A stretch of DNA of 64,000 nucleotides from Pseudooceanicola sp050897975 (GTDB taxonomy: Bacteria; Pseudomonadota; Alphaproteobacteria; Rhodobacterales; Rhodobacteraceae): contig NZ_JBPAXY010000003.1 of assembly GCF_050897975.1 (NCBI RefSeq), forward strand, positions 186,001-250,000. The letters run 5' to 3'. The stretch's first letter is position 1. Each line of letters begins with the position of its first letter. The translations under genes were made by a program, and so were the position numbers. The notes under the pieces are model-generated. The model saw only the letters and a program-made list of their open reading frames with translations. It had not been told where the DNA came from and searched no databases. Below are positions 26,020 through 34,128 of this stretch, one piece after another.

Positions 26020-26478
26020 TCAGCCGCGCCGCCAGGCCCAGAGCCAGACACCGACCAGGACCAGCGACAGGATCGCGTTCCAGCTGGCCATGGACAGCGA
26101 CAGGAACTCGAAGGCCACCTCGTCGCAGCGGATCAGCGGGGCATTCATGATCTGATCGAACATCTGGTCGGGGGTCAGCGCGCCCGCGCTGCCCGAGGTG
26201 CAGGTGGTCGGCCCCTCGAAGATGTCACGCTCGACCCCGGTGTGGTAGATCCCCACCACGGCGGTGGCCACGGCGGCCAGGGCGCCCAGCAGGGCCAGAG
26301 CGCGCTGGCCGGTGGCCACGGCGGCCAGCGCGATCAGCACCGCGATGGCATGGGGCCAGCGCTGCACCAGGCACAGGTGGCAGGGCGCCAGCCCGCCGAT
26401 AAATTGCGAGCCCCAGGCCCCAAGCAGCAGGGCGGCGGATCCGGCCCCGGCAAGGGCGCTTTTCATCTTGAATGTCAT
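26020..26478 (-). CDS. dsbB: Disulfide bond formation protein B
   Basis: Inner-membrane thiol oxidase of 152 residues that reoxidises DsbA and passes electrons to quinone. Four helices are visible, with the first redox pair CHLC after the first helix and a periplasmic loop that carries Cys in GPTTCTSG and Cys in LIRCDEVAFEF, as in the DsbB second pair. The start ATG overlaps the stop of the YqaA-like gene (ATGA), so translation is coupled. No dsbA is in the window. Confidence 0.88.
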   Translation of the reverse strand: MTFKMKSALAGAGSAALLLGAWGSQFIGGLAPCHLCLVQRWPHAIAVLIALAAVATGQRALALLGALAAVATAVVGIYHTGVERDIFEGPTTCTSGSAGALTPDQMFDQIMNAPLIRCDEVAFEFLSLSMASWNAILSLVLVGVWLWAWRRG

Positions 26479-27053
26479 AGGTACTTCACCAGCAGGAAAC
26501 CGCCGATCAGGATGACGAAAAACGCGGTGAAGACAAGGCCGAGGCGGCGTTCGATGAAGTCACGAACGGGTGACCCGAATTTCCACAATAGACCCGCCAC
26601 GATGAAAAAGCGCAGGCCGCGCGCCACGATCGAGGTCACCACGAATGTGGTCAGCGGCATTCCCGTCCAGCCCGACATGATGGTGATCACCTTGTAGGGG
26701 AAGGGGGTGACGCCCGCCCCCAGCACGGCCCAGAAGCCCGCGCCGTTGAAGGTGGCGTTGAACTCCTCCATGGCGTCGGCCTTGCCCATGCTTTCCAGGA
26801 TCGGCTGGCCGATGCTGTCGAAGGCGAAAGCGCCGATGGCATAGCCCAGCATCCCCCCCGCGACCGAGGCCGCCATGGCCACGGCGGCGACGATGAAGGC
26901 GCGCGAGGGGCGGGCCAGGATCATCGGGATCATCAGCAGGTCCGGCGGGATCGGAAAGACCGAGCTTTCGGCGAAAGAGACAAGGGCCAGGACCCAAAGC
27001 GCCTGCGGGTGATCCGCCATGCGGATGGTCCAGTCGTAAAGCCGTCTGATCAC
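26475..27053 (-). CDS. YqaA/DedA-related membrane protein
   Basis: Membrane protein of 192 residues of the SNARE-associated/VTT (DedA-like) superfamily, YqaA branch. Marks are VSFAESSVFPIPPDLLMIPMILARP, GGMLGYAIGAFAFD, and TPFPYKVITIMSG near the second re-entrant loop. I place the start at the GTG at 27053 (MIRRLYDWTIRM), which fits the family N-terminus and has GAGAAGGA upstream; the longer frame is low-complexity. It is co-transcribed with dsbB. Family members affect membrane lipid transport and envelope stability; the substrate here is unknown. Confidence 0.8.
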   Translation of the reverse strand: MIRRLYDWTIRMADHPQALWVLALVSFAESSVFPIPPDLLMIPMILARPSRAFIVAAVAMAASVAGGMLGYAIGAFAFDSIGQPILESMGKADAMEEFNATFNGAGFWAVLGAGVTPFPYKVITIMSGWTGMPLTTFVVTSIVARGLRFFIVAGLLWKFGSPVRDFIERRLGLVFTAFFVILIGGFLLVKYL

Positions 27054-27351
27054 GGGGCTGATGTCCTTCTCGGGCAGGGCCGGGGCCGGGGCCGGGGGCG
27101 TGGGCGCGGCGCCCGCTTCGCCGGTCAAAGACCATGGGCGGCGGGGTGGGGTCAAGCGCTGCGCCGCAGCACAGGCGGAGAACGCGCATCCGCTGCCCGT
27201 CCGACGGGCAGGCCCGCGCGCCCGCGCTGCACGGCGGGGCGGGCAGGCACCCGAGTCGCCCGGGCGGCCCCGGCCGCGCGGGTGTCGGATTGCGGGCTTT
27301 ATCGCTGTGGTTGCATGTCCCGGGGCAGGGCGGGACACCGGGCGAGGGGGA
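27054..27351. other. Non-coding stretch with a G-quadruplex-like run
   Basis: No gene is supported in these 298 bases. On the plus strand, 27077-27098 reads as four G runs separated by CC, a pattern able to form a G-quadruplex, 24 bases upstream of the YqaA-like start on the opposite strand. A CTGCCCGTC/GACGGGCAG inverted repeat lies around 27198-27217. The function of either is unproven. Confidence 0.35.
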
Positions 27352-27450
27352 CCTATCCGAAGGGATAGGGGGCTATCCAGAAGGGCGCGGATTTGTCCGG
27401 TTGTGTGCCTGCATACAGGCGTTCGGCCCTGTAAAAGATTGGTAACAGGG
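27352..27450 (+). promoter_or_regulatory. Hairpin-rich leader of a small gene
   Basis: Three perfect inverted repeats occur in 99 bases: CCTATCC/GGATAGG (27352-27369, GAAG loop), GCCTG/CAGGC (27407-27420, CATA loop) and CCCTGT/ACAGGG (27427-27450, 12-base loop). They precede the 74-codon gene at 27511. No known riboswitch consensus is recognised. Confidence 0.4.
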
Positions 27451-27510
27451 CGGTACCCGAGAGAGAGCCGGGTCGCCGCCGCCCCCCTGATCACGCAAAG
27501 GACCCCACCC

Positions 27511-27735
27511 ATGCGCAAGACCCTGTCCACCCGTCGCCCCGCTTCGCTGCAATCGCTGACTGACGCGGTGGATGCCGCGATGGCACAACTGGCCGGTGCC
27601 GAGGCCGGATGTGCCGAAGCGGTCCTGCGCGACAGCGGCGTCGTGGCGGCCCGTACCGCCCTGCGGCGGCGCGGCGGTGTGGCGGTGCTTGCGGATGCGG
27701 ATGCCGTCTCGGGTGGGGTGCTTTGCGCCGCCTGA
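27511..27735 (+). CDS. Small hypothetical protein
   Basis: A 74-residue, Ala/Arg-rich protein starting MRKTLSTRRPASLQSLTDAV, with AAAGGA eight bases before the ATG. It has its own hairpin-rich leader upstream and an intrinsic terminator downstream, which argues for a real, separately transcribed gene. No signal peptide, membrane helix or known domain is visible. The first part may form an amphipathic helix. I do not recognise a family. Confidence 0.5.
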   Translation: MRKTLSTRRPASLQSLTDAVDAAMAQLAGAEAGCAEAVLRDSGVVAARTALRRRGGVAVLADADAVSGGVLCAA

Positions 27736-27812
27736 GACGGTCCGACCGGCGCGGCCCGAACGCGCCGGTCTGTGTGGCCAGCTGAAAGGTTGGCCTTCGT
27801 CAGGGGACGGGG

Positions 27813-27845
27813 AAAGGGGTGCCATGCGGCACCCCTTTCTTGTTG
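27813..27845 (+). terminator. Intrinsic terminator after the small gene
   Basis: An 11-bp perfect stem AAAGGGGTGCC/GGCACCCCTTT with an ATGC loop, followed by a CTTGTT tail. It lies between the 74-codon gene and the convergent transglutaminase gene, and may act in both directions because the stem starts with AAA. Confidence 0.75.
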
Positions 27846-27888
27846 CGGGTTTCTTGTTGCGGGGTGCGACGGGTCGAGGGGCGGCGCG

Positions 27889-28665
27889 CTACAGCAGGCT
27901 GACCTGCACCGATTGCCCCAGCATCCGGGCCGGGGCCTGGCTGTCCATGAAGGCCACGTCATAGGCGTCGCGCCCGACGGCGATCACTGCCATGTCGGCG
28001 GGTAGGCACATGCCGGTGGCATCGACCAGATGCCAGGCGCCGTCCAGCCAGACCTCGGCCACCGCATGGAAATCCTGCGGGGTGACAAAGGGGCTGTAGA
28101 CCGCGACCATGCGCGCCGGGATCCCGGCGGCCCGCACCATGGTACACATCATATGGGCATAGTCGCGACAGACCCCCTGACGGCTGGCGAAAGTCTCCAG
28201 CACATGGGTGTCGCTGTCGGAACTGCCGGGCACATAGGACAGCTCGTCCTGGATCCACTGACGGATCGCCGCCACCTTGGTGCCGCCCGCCAGATGGCCC
28301 CACTGGTTGCCGACGAAGGCGCCGAACTTGTCCGACTGGCAATAGCGCGAGGGGCGCAGATAGGGGGCGACGGGGCCGGGGATCTGGTGCAGGGGCGCCG
28401 CCGCCATCCCCTCCAGCGCCAGGTTGGGGCGGGTGACGTCCAGCGTGGCGCGATAGCGCAGCATCATCTCGCCCGCGGGCACCTGGGCCCAGATCCGCTG
28501 CCCCAGCCCGTCATCGCCGGCAATCCGGCTCAGCTCGGCGCGGTCGATCTGCATCTCTTCGCTTTCGACATATTGGCCCGGGCAATAGGCGGCCTCGACC
28601 GCCAGGAAGACGGTGTTGGCCTGGTCGAACTGATAGTGCAGGTCGAGGTCGATCTGAAAACGCAT
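27889..28665 (-). CDS. Transglutaminase-like cysteine peptidase family protein
   Basis: Protein of 258 residues with an N-terminal bacterial transglutaminase-like domain (about residues 1-95) and a core with the triad Cys in SRQGVCRDYAHMMC, His in FHAVAEVWL and Asp in LVDATGM. Such proteins act as amidases or proteases, and some work with peptide ligases. I chose the ATG at 28665 (MRFQIDL); an in-frame ATG at 28677 is equally possible. No partner gene (circularly permuted ATP-grasp or alpha-E domain) is adjacent, so its substrate is unknown. Confidence 0.85.
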   Translation of the reverse strand: MRFQIDLDLHYQFDQANTVFLAVEAAYCPGQYVESEEMQIDRAELSRIAGDDGLGQRIWAQVPAGEMMLRYRATLDVTRPNLALEGMAAAPLHQIPGPVAPYLRPSRYCQSDKFGAFVGNQWGHLAGGTKVAAIRQWIQDELSYVPGSSDSDTHVLETFASRQGVCRDYAHMMCTMVRAAGIPARMVAVYSPFVTPQDFHAVAEVWLDGAWHLVDATGMCLPADMAVIAVGRDAYDVAFMDSQAPARMLGQSVQVSLL

Positions 28666-28850
28666 CTGCTGTCCCATGGCTGCGAAGGGCGGGGCGCCTG
28701 CGCGCGCGTCGCCCGGTCGGTCCTTTCCGACCTAGCATGGATGCCTCGTGTTTCAACGGTTTGACGGCCCACAGGGGGCGGGGCGGTGAATTTGCAAACC
28801 AAAGCGATCACGCGCTTTGCAAACTGTGGGGCCCGGGCCCCTGCGCGGGC

Positions 28851-29972
28851 CTAGTGGACGATCCACTGGCGGTTGCGGCGCGACGGCGCCAGGCGGTGCA
28901 CCAGCGGCACCGAGGCGGCGGCCACCCCCATGGCGCCCGGGCCGCAGGCCTGGGCCACGCGCAGCTCGGGCTTGGTCAGCGGGCGGCGCCCGGGGTGATC
29001 CAGCAGATCCAGCCGCACCTGCCGCGCCAGCCCTTCCAGGATCGGGCGCGGGAACAGACCGCCGAGGATGATCACCGCCGGGTTCAGCAGATGCACCACC
29101 GTCGACAGGGGCAGCGACAGCGTCGCGCCCCGGCTTTCGATCCAGCGCGTGAGGGCCGGGGTGGGCGCCCGGCCCAGCTCTTGCAACAGATCGTCGCTCA
29201 GCCCTTCCGGGGCCAGACCCAGATAGGCGGTCAGATCGGGCAACGAGGGGCGCGGCCCCGCGTCGGGCATCATGGCGCCGATATTCGAGGCCTCGCCGAA
29301 GCTGCCGCGATAAAGGCGCAGCTGGTCGATCAGGCTGCCGCCGATGCCATAGTCGAGGTAGAGCATGTAGACGATCCGCTCTTCCTCGCCCGGTTGCAGC
29401 GCCTCGTGATAGGCCGAGGCCCTGGATTCCAGCCACAGCGGGGCGTCGAACTGTCGGGTCAGCCGGTCGCAGAAGGCGGCATGGTCGATGGCGCGTTGCG
29501 AGGGGGTCACCTCGACCACCGCGCCCGACAGATCCTGAAGCGCGGGCAGCCAGACCCCGATGCCCGCGGCGCTGCGGGTCAGGGCGCGCATCTCGTCCAG
29601 GGCGGCGCAGGTGGCGGCCAGGGCGGCGTCGGTCTCGGTGGCCGGGACCGGCAGCCAGCGCCGGGCCAGGGCGGCGCCGGTCAGATCCTGGGCGGCGACG
29701 GTGATCCCCCGGGTCGAGAGGCTGACGCCGAAACCCGCCACCTGACCCGCCCGCAGGCGCAGGTGGCGCGCGGGCTGGCCCCGGCCGCGCGGCGTGCGGG
29801 CGCGTTCCTCTTCCACCAGCCCGGCCTCCAGAAAGGTGGCCACGGCCTTGGTCAACAGGGCGGGCGACAGGCCCAGCTCGGCCGCGATCTCGGCCCGGCT
29901 GGCCCCGGGGCGGCGGCGCAACAGCGACAGGATGGCCCGTTCCGACGCGGTCAGATCGGCCAGCGCGGCCAT
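28851..29972 (-). CDS. ROK-family transcriptional regulator without zinc motif
   Basis: Protein of 373 residues with an N-terminal winged helix (LTASERAILSLLRRRPGASRAEIAAELGLSPALLTKAVATFLEAGLVEE) and a ROK sugar-kinase-like domain. The phosphate loop region DYGIGGSLIDQLRLYRGSFGEASNIG is kept, but the usual H-x(n)-CxCGxxGC zinc site is missing. It is divergent from the ABC importer/phosphodiesterase operon and is its likely regulator. The start is uncertain: the ATG at 29972 has no clear Shine-Dalgarno, and upstream GTG and TTG codons are in frame. Confidence 0.8.
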   Translation of the reverse strand: MAALADLTASERAILSLLRRRPGASRAEIAAELGLSPALLTKAVATFLEAGLVEEERARTPRGRGQPARHLRLRAGQVAGFGVSLSTRGITVAAQDLTGAALARRWLPVPATETDAALAATCAALDEMRALTRSAAGIGVWLPALQDLSGAVVEVTPSQRAIDHAAFCDRLTRQFDAPLWLESRASAYHEALQPGEEERIVYMLYLDYGIGGSLIDQLRLYRGSFGEASNIGAMMPDAGPRPSLPDLTAYLGLAPEGLSDDLLQELGRAPTPALTRWIESRGATLSLPLSTVVHLLNPAVIILGGLFPRPILEGLARQVRLDLLDHPGRRPLTKPELRVAQACGPGAMGVAAASVPLVHRLAPSRRNRQWIVH

Positions 29973-30100
29973 CGAGCCGGGGTCACAAATCTTTCGTGTT
30001 GATGTCACTGACCGGTTACCCGTCAATTTTATTTACGCCGTGAACTTAATTGGAATCGCCCCGTCTGGGAAGCCGGTTCCGGGACAGGAAAGCGGAGAAA

Positions 30101-31159
30101 ATGGCGTCACTGGCAGCCAAGGGGATCAGCAAGGTCTTCGAAGACGGGTTTCGGGCCCTCAGCGACATTGACCTGGTGGTCGAGCCCGGCGAATTCGTCA
30201 CCCTTCTGGGGCCCTCGGGCTGTGGCAAGACCACGCTGCTGAAGACCCTGGCGGGCTTTTACGACGCGACCACCGGCACGATCGAGATCGGCGGCGCCGA
30301 TGTGACCGCCGCCCCCCCCGAAAAGCGCGACACCGCCATGTGCTTTCAGTCCTACGCGCTGTTTCCGCACCTCAGCGTGGCCGAGAACATCGACTTCGGC
30401 CCCCGCCAGGCCGGCGTGCCCAAGGCCGAGCGCCGCGCGCGCCTGGAAGGCCTCTTGCGCCAGGTCGACCTGGAGGCGCACCGCGACAAGCTGCCCAATC
30501 GGCTGTCGGGTGGCCAGCAGCAGCGTGTCGCCCTGGCCCGGGCGCTGGCCATGCGCCCGGCGGTGGTGCTGTTCGACGAGCCGCTGTCGAACCTCGACGC
30601 CAAGCTGCGCGACCAGGTCCGGCGCGAGATCCGCGCACTGCAAAAGGAGATCGGCTTTACCGCCATCTACGTGACCCATGACCAGTCCGAGGCCCTGGCC
30701 ATGTCGGACCGGGTGGTGGTGATGCAGGGCGGCCGGGTCGATCAGATCGGCAGCCCGGAAGAGATCTACGCCCGCCCCGAAACCGCCTTCGTCGCCGACT
30801 TCATCGGCGCCGCCAATCTGGTGCCCTTCGAGGATCTGGGCCAGGGCCGGGTGCGCACCCCCCTGGGCGTGTTGCAGGCCGAGGTGCCACCCGCGCCCGA
30901 GGCCAGTTTCATCTGCTGGCGCCCCGAGGATGTGGAGCTGATCAGCGGACCCACTGAGGCCGAGAACCTGATCCGCGGCGTGGTACGCGACCGCGCCTAT
31001 CAGGGCGCCCATACCGAGCTGCACGTGGCCGCCGCCGATGAGGCCCATCTGGGCCTGCAACGGCTGCATGTGGCGGGGGCTGCACCCGCCGAGGGGGCCG
31101 AGGTCACCTTCCGCCTGCCGCCCGAGCGGATCCGCTTTGTGCGTGGGGCGCTGGCATGA
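30101..31159 (+). CDS. ABC transporter ATP-binding protein (PotA/UgpC/FbpC-like)
   Basis: ATPase of 352 residues with an ABC domain (about 1-235) and a C-terminal TOBE regulatory region. Motifs are GPSGCGKTT, NRLSGGQQQRVALARAL, VVLFDEPLSNLD and YVTHDQSEAL. The C-terminal part has the WRPEDVEL strand typical of the family. GGAGA precedes the ATG at 30101. Its stop overlaps the start of the first permease by four bases. The operon also encodes two permeases, a receptor and two phosphoesterases, which suggests a phosphate-ester or similar substrate. Confidence 0.88.
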   Translation: MASLAAKGISKVFEDGFRALSDIDLVVEPGEFVTLLGPSGCGKTTLLKTLAGFYDATTGTIEIGGADVTAAPPEKRDTAMCFQSYALFPHLSVAENIDFGPRQAGVPKAERRARLEGLLRQVDLEAHRDKLPNRLSGGQQQRVALARALAMRPAVVLFDEPLSNLDAKLRDQVRREIRALQKEIGFTAIYVTHDQSEALAMSDRVVVMQGGRVDQIGSPEEIYARPETAFVADFIGAANLVPFEDLGQGRVRTPLGVLQAEVPPAPEASFICWRPEDVELISGPTEAENLIRGVVRDRAYQGAHTELHVAAADEAHLGLQRLHVAGAAPAEGAEVTFRLPPERIRFVRGALA

Positions 31160-32013
31160 CCTGGCGCCGCAATCTGACCCTGCTGGCGCTCTTGACGCCG
31201 GGGCTGGGGCTGATCCTGATCATGATCGGCTCGGTCTTCTACATCGCCGTGGCGCAAAGCTTTGGCTACTACAACCTGTCGGGCGAAAGCGGCTTCTCGC
31301 TGGAGCACTGGCGCGACGTGCTGGGCTCGAAACAGTTTGGCCGCTCGCTGGGTTATTCGGCCTATATCGCCATCACCAGCGCGCTTGGCTCCATCGTGCT
31401 GGCCTATCCGCTGGCCATCTGGCTGCGCAAACCCTTCCGGGGCTCGCTGGTGGTGGGCTCGGTGCTGAAGGCGCCGCTTTTCGTGCCGGGGCTGGTGGCG
31501 GCCTTCCTCTTTCTGAACGTGATCGCCTATCACGGGGTGCTGAACCAGTTCCTGATGTGGACCGGCCTGACCGAGGCGCCGATCCGGTTCCAGAACGACC
31601 GGGACGGCTATGGCGTCATCTTCCTGCAACTGTGGAAGAACATGCCGATGGCGCTTTTGCTGCTCAGCGGGGCGGTGCAGGGGATCTCGGACGAGGTGAT
31701 CGACGCCGCCCGGGATCTGGGCGCCGGGCCGCTGGCGCGCTTTCGCAAGGTGATTGCGCCGCTGACCGTGCAGGCCATGCAGGCGGCGCTGATCATCATC
31801 TTCATCGGCGCGGCCGGCGACTTTGCCTTCCAGGTCACCGCGGGGCCGACGAACGTCCAGTCCATGGCGCAATACATGGTCTTCCTGAAAACAAGCTTCG
31901 GACGCTGGAACCAGGCGGCCGTGGTCGGGGTCTCTCTGATGGGCCTGGCACTGGTGGGTGCCCTGGGTCTGGCCGGACTGGCCCGTCTGAGCCTGAAGGG
32001 TCTGAAATGGTAA
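31156..32013 (+). CDS. ABC transporter permease (PotB-like)
   Basis: Membrane permease of 285 residues, about six helices. It carries the PotB/UgpA-type N-terminus (LTLLALLTPGLGLILIMIGSVFYIAVAQSF) and an EAA loop around VIDAARDLGAGPLARFRKVIAPL. Its start overlaps the ATPase stop (ATGA) and its stop overlaps the next permease by seven bases. It forms a heterodimer with that permease. Confidence 0.87.
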   Translation: MTWRRNLTLLALLTPGLGLILIMIGSVFYIAVAQSFGYYNLSGESGFSLEHWRDVLGSKQFGRSLGYSAYIAITSALGSIVLAYPLAIWLRKPFRGSLVVGSVLKAPLFVPGLVAAFLFLNVIAYHGVLNQFLMWTGLTEAPIRFQNDRDGYGVIFLQLWKNMPMALLLLSGAVQGISDEVIDAARDLGAGPLARFRKVIAPLTVQAMQAALIIIFIGAAGDFAFQVTAGPTNVQSMAQYMVFLKTSFGRWNQAAVVGVSLMGLALVGALGLAGLARLSLKGLKW

Positions 32014-32906
32014 GCCTGTCCGATACCCCCTCCGATACCCCCTCTGGCGCCCGCCCGGCGCGCGGCCCGCGCCCCCGGCTGCGCCGGATGCTGAGTATTT
32101 CCAATATCCTGATCGGTCTGCTGCTGCTGGTCTGCGTGATCTGGCTGGTGGTGCCCTTCGGCATGGCCATACTGTGGTCGCTGCTGGACCCGTCGGTGCG
32201 CTGGGAATATCCCGACGTGCTGCCGCCCGCGCTGTCCTTCGCGCGCTGGATCGAGGTCTGGAACACAACCTCGCTGCCCATGGCGCTGCGCAATTCCTAT
32301 ATCCTGGCGCCCACGGTGGCGGTGACCACGCTGATCCTGGCCTCGCCCACGGCCTATGCCTTTGCCCGCTACGATTTTCCCGGCAAGGGCGCGCTTCAGG
32401 TGCTGACCCTGCTGCCGCTGGTGATCCCGGGCTTCGTGCTGGCGATTTTCTTTTCGGCGCTGATCTTCTCGCTGGGGATCTACTCGCGCTTTCTGTCCAT
32501 CCTGCTGGCCCATTCGGTGCTGTTCCTGCCCTACGCGATCCGGCTGATGACGGTCTCTTTCGCCAATGTGCGGATGGACCTGGTGGATGCGGCGCGTGAT
32601 CTGGGCGCCAGCCCCTGGGCGCGGGTCCGGGTGGCCTATCTGCCCGCCCTGGCGCCGGGGATCCTGGCCTCGCTGATCATCGTCTTCATCCAGTCGATCG
32701 AGGAATTCGCCGTCGCCTTCATCGTCGGCGCGCCCAACTTCGTGACCATTCCGTCGATCCTTTATTCCTACCTTGGATACAATTTCGTCCGCCCGAACGC
32801 CGCTGTCGTCAGCCTGGTTCTGGTGATCCCGAATGTCCTTTTGATGCTCGGGCTCGAGCGGCTGCTGAAATCGGCCAATCCCGCCCAGTCGGGCGTCAAG
32901 GGATGA
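32007..32906 (+). CDS. ABC transporter permease (PotC-like)
   Basis: Membrane permease of 299 residues. After a short, Pro/Arg-rich cytosolic head come six helices and the EAA loop LVDAARDLGASPWARVRVAYLPALAPGI. The ATG at 32007 overlaps the stop of the first permease and is the natural start; the open frame continues upstream only by chance. The receptor gene follows after 53 bp. Confidence 0.87.
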   Translation: MVSLSDTPSDTPSGARPARGPRPRLRRMLSISNILIGLLLLVCVIWLVVPFGMAILWSLLDPSVRWEYPDVLPPALSFARWIEVWNTTSLPMALRNSYILAPTVAVTTLILASPTAYAFARYDFPGKGALQVLTLLPLVIPGFVLAIFFSALIFSLGIYSRFLSILLAHSVLFLPYAIRLMTVSFANVRMDLVDAARDLGASPWARVRVAYLPALAPGILASLIIVFIQSIEEFAVAFIVGAPNFVTIPSILYSYLGYNFVRPNAAVVSLVLVIPNVLLMLGLERLLKSANPAQSGVKG

Positions 32907-32959
32907 CCCCCGCCACCGTCACTTCTCACTGCACAAACCGTCTGAAAGGACACCCCGTG

Positions 32960-34066
32960 ATGCTTCGCAAACTTCTGATCGCCGCCACCGCCATTGGCCT
33001 GGCCTCGGGCGCACAGGCCCAGGACGACCTGATGTCCAAATCCTGGGACGAGATCGTCGCCCAGGCCAAGGAAGAAGGCTCGGTCAACTGGTTCGTCTGG
33101 TACTTCCAGCCGCGCTACCGTGAACTGGCCGAGGCCTTTACCGCCGAATACGGGATCGACGTGATGATCCCCGAGGGCACCCACGAGGGCAACATCGACA
33201 AGGTTCTGGCCGAAACGGGCCGCGAAACCGGCGATGTCGACCTGCTGGCCATGGGCGCCGACCGGATCGAGCTGTTCAACCTCGACACCCTGGCCGGCCC
33301 GCTGGCCGAGGTGCTGCCGAACGCCGCCACCATGACCACCGAAGTGGGCGGGTTCGACGGTCTGGGCTATGCCTGGGCCTATTGGGGCAACCAGACCGGC
33401 ATCGCCTACGACCCCGAAGCCATCGACGAAGCCGACCTGCCGCAGTCCGTCGAAGACTTCGCCGCCTATTGGGACGCCAACCCGGGCCGCTTCGGCTTCA
33501 ACTACGAAAACGGCGGCTCGGGCCCCTCGTTCTTCACCCATGTCGCCCGCAACCTGACCGACGCCGACTTCACCAGCGGTGACGTGACCGAGGCCAAGAT
33601 GGACGCCCTGCAACCGGCCTGGGATTTCTTCCTGGAGCATACCGACGGCTACGTCATCACCGCCTCGAACACCGACAGCCTGATCCGTCTGTCGAACCGC
33701 GAATTCGCCCTGGTGCCGGCCTGGGAAGATCACCTCTTCAAGCTGCAAGGCGAGAAGGAAGTGTCGGACCGCATCAAGTTCTACATCCCCGAGTTCGGCA
33801 TGACCGGTGGCGGCAACGTCAACGTCATCCCTGCCAACGCGCCGCATCCCGCCGCCGCCCTGGTCTTCATGAACTGGGTGTCGAGCCCGGAAACCCAGAC
33901 CAAGTTCAACGAGGTCTTCGGGGCCGCGCCGATGAACTCGGCCGCCGATGACAGCCACGCGCTGATCCCCAACGACATGCGCGCCCGCGCCGTCAGCTCG
34001 CCCGCCAACCCGTTCAACACCGAACTGCGTCAGGCCTTCATCGAGCACGTCGCGCTGGAGCGCTAA
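32960..34066 (+). CDS. ABC transporter substrate-binding protein (PotD/FbpA-like)
   Basis: Periplasmic receptor of 368 residues. The Sec signal MLRKLLIAATAIGLASGAQAQ is followed by SWDEIVAQAKEEGSVNWFVWYF, a usual start for iron/polyamine/phosphonate-type receptors, and GLGYAWAYWGNQTGIAYDPEAI. AAAGGA precedes the ATG at 32960. It follows the two permease genes and is followed by a hairpin and two phosphoesterase genes. The ligand may be a phosphodiester such as glycerophosphocholine; this is inference from neighbours. Confidence 0.87.
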   Translation: MLRKLLIAATAIGLASGAQAQDDLMSKSWDEIVAQAKEEGSVNWFVWYFQPRYRELAEAFTAEYGIDVMIPEGTHEGNIDKVLAETGRETGDVDLLAMGADRIELFNLDTLAGPLAEVLPNAATMTTEVGGFDGLGYAWAYWGNQTGIAYDPEAIDEADLPQSVEDFAAYWDANPGRFGFNYENGGSGPSFFTHVARNLTDADFTSGDVTEAKMDALQPAWDFFLEHTDGYVITASNTDSLIRLSNREFALVPAWEDHLFKLQGEKEVSDRIKFYIPEFGMTGGGNVNVIPANAPHPAAALVFMNWVSSPETQTKFNEVFGAAPMNSAADDSHALIPNDMRARAVSSPANPFNTELRQAFIEHVALER

Positions 34067-34074
34067 GACCCCCG

Positions 34075-34114
34075 ACGCCGCCCGCGCCGTAGCGCGTGGG
34101 CGGCGTTCCCTTTT
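34075..34114 (+). other. Hairpin after the receptor gene
   Basis: ACGCCGCCC at 34075-34083 pairs with GGGCGGCGT at 34098-34106, followed by TCCCTTTT. It sits between the receptor stop and the GTG start of the next gene, and looks like a weak attenuating terminator or an RNA stabiliser. Confidence 0.55.
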
Positions 34115-34128
34115 CAGGATCCCCGATC

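Noticed and set aside
26475..27962. 495-codon version of the YqaA-like gene
   Set aside because: The upstream 300 codons are low-complexity and overlap the small plus-strand gene and its terminator; the family N-terminus begins near 27053.
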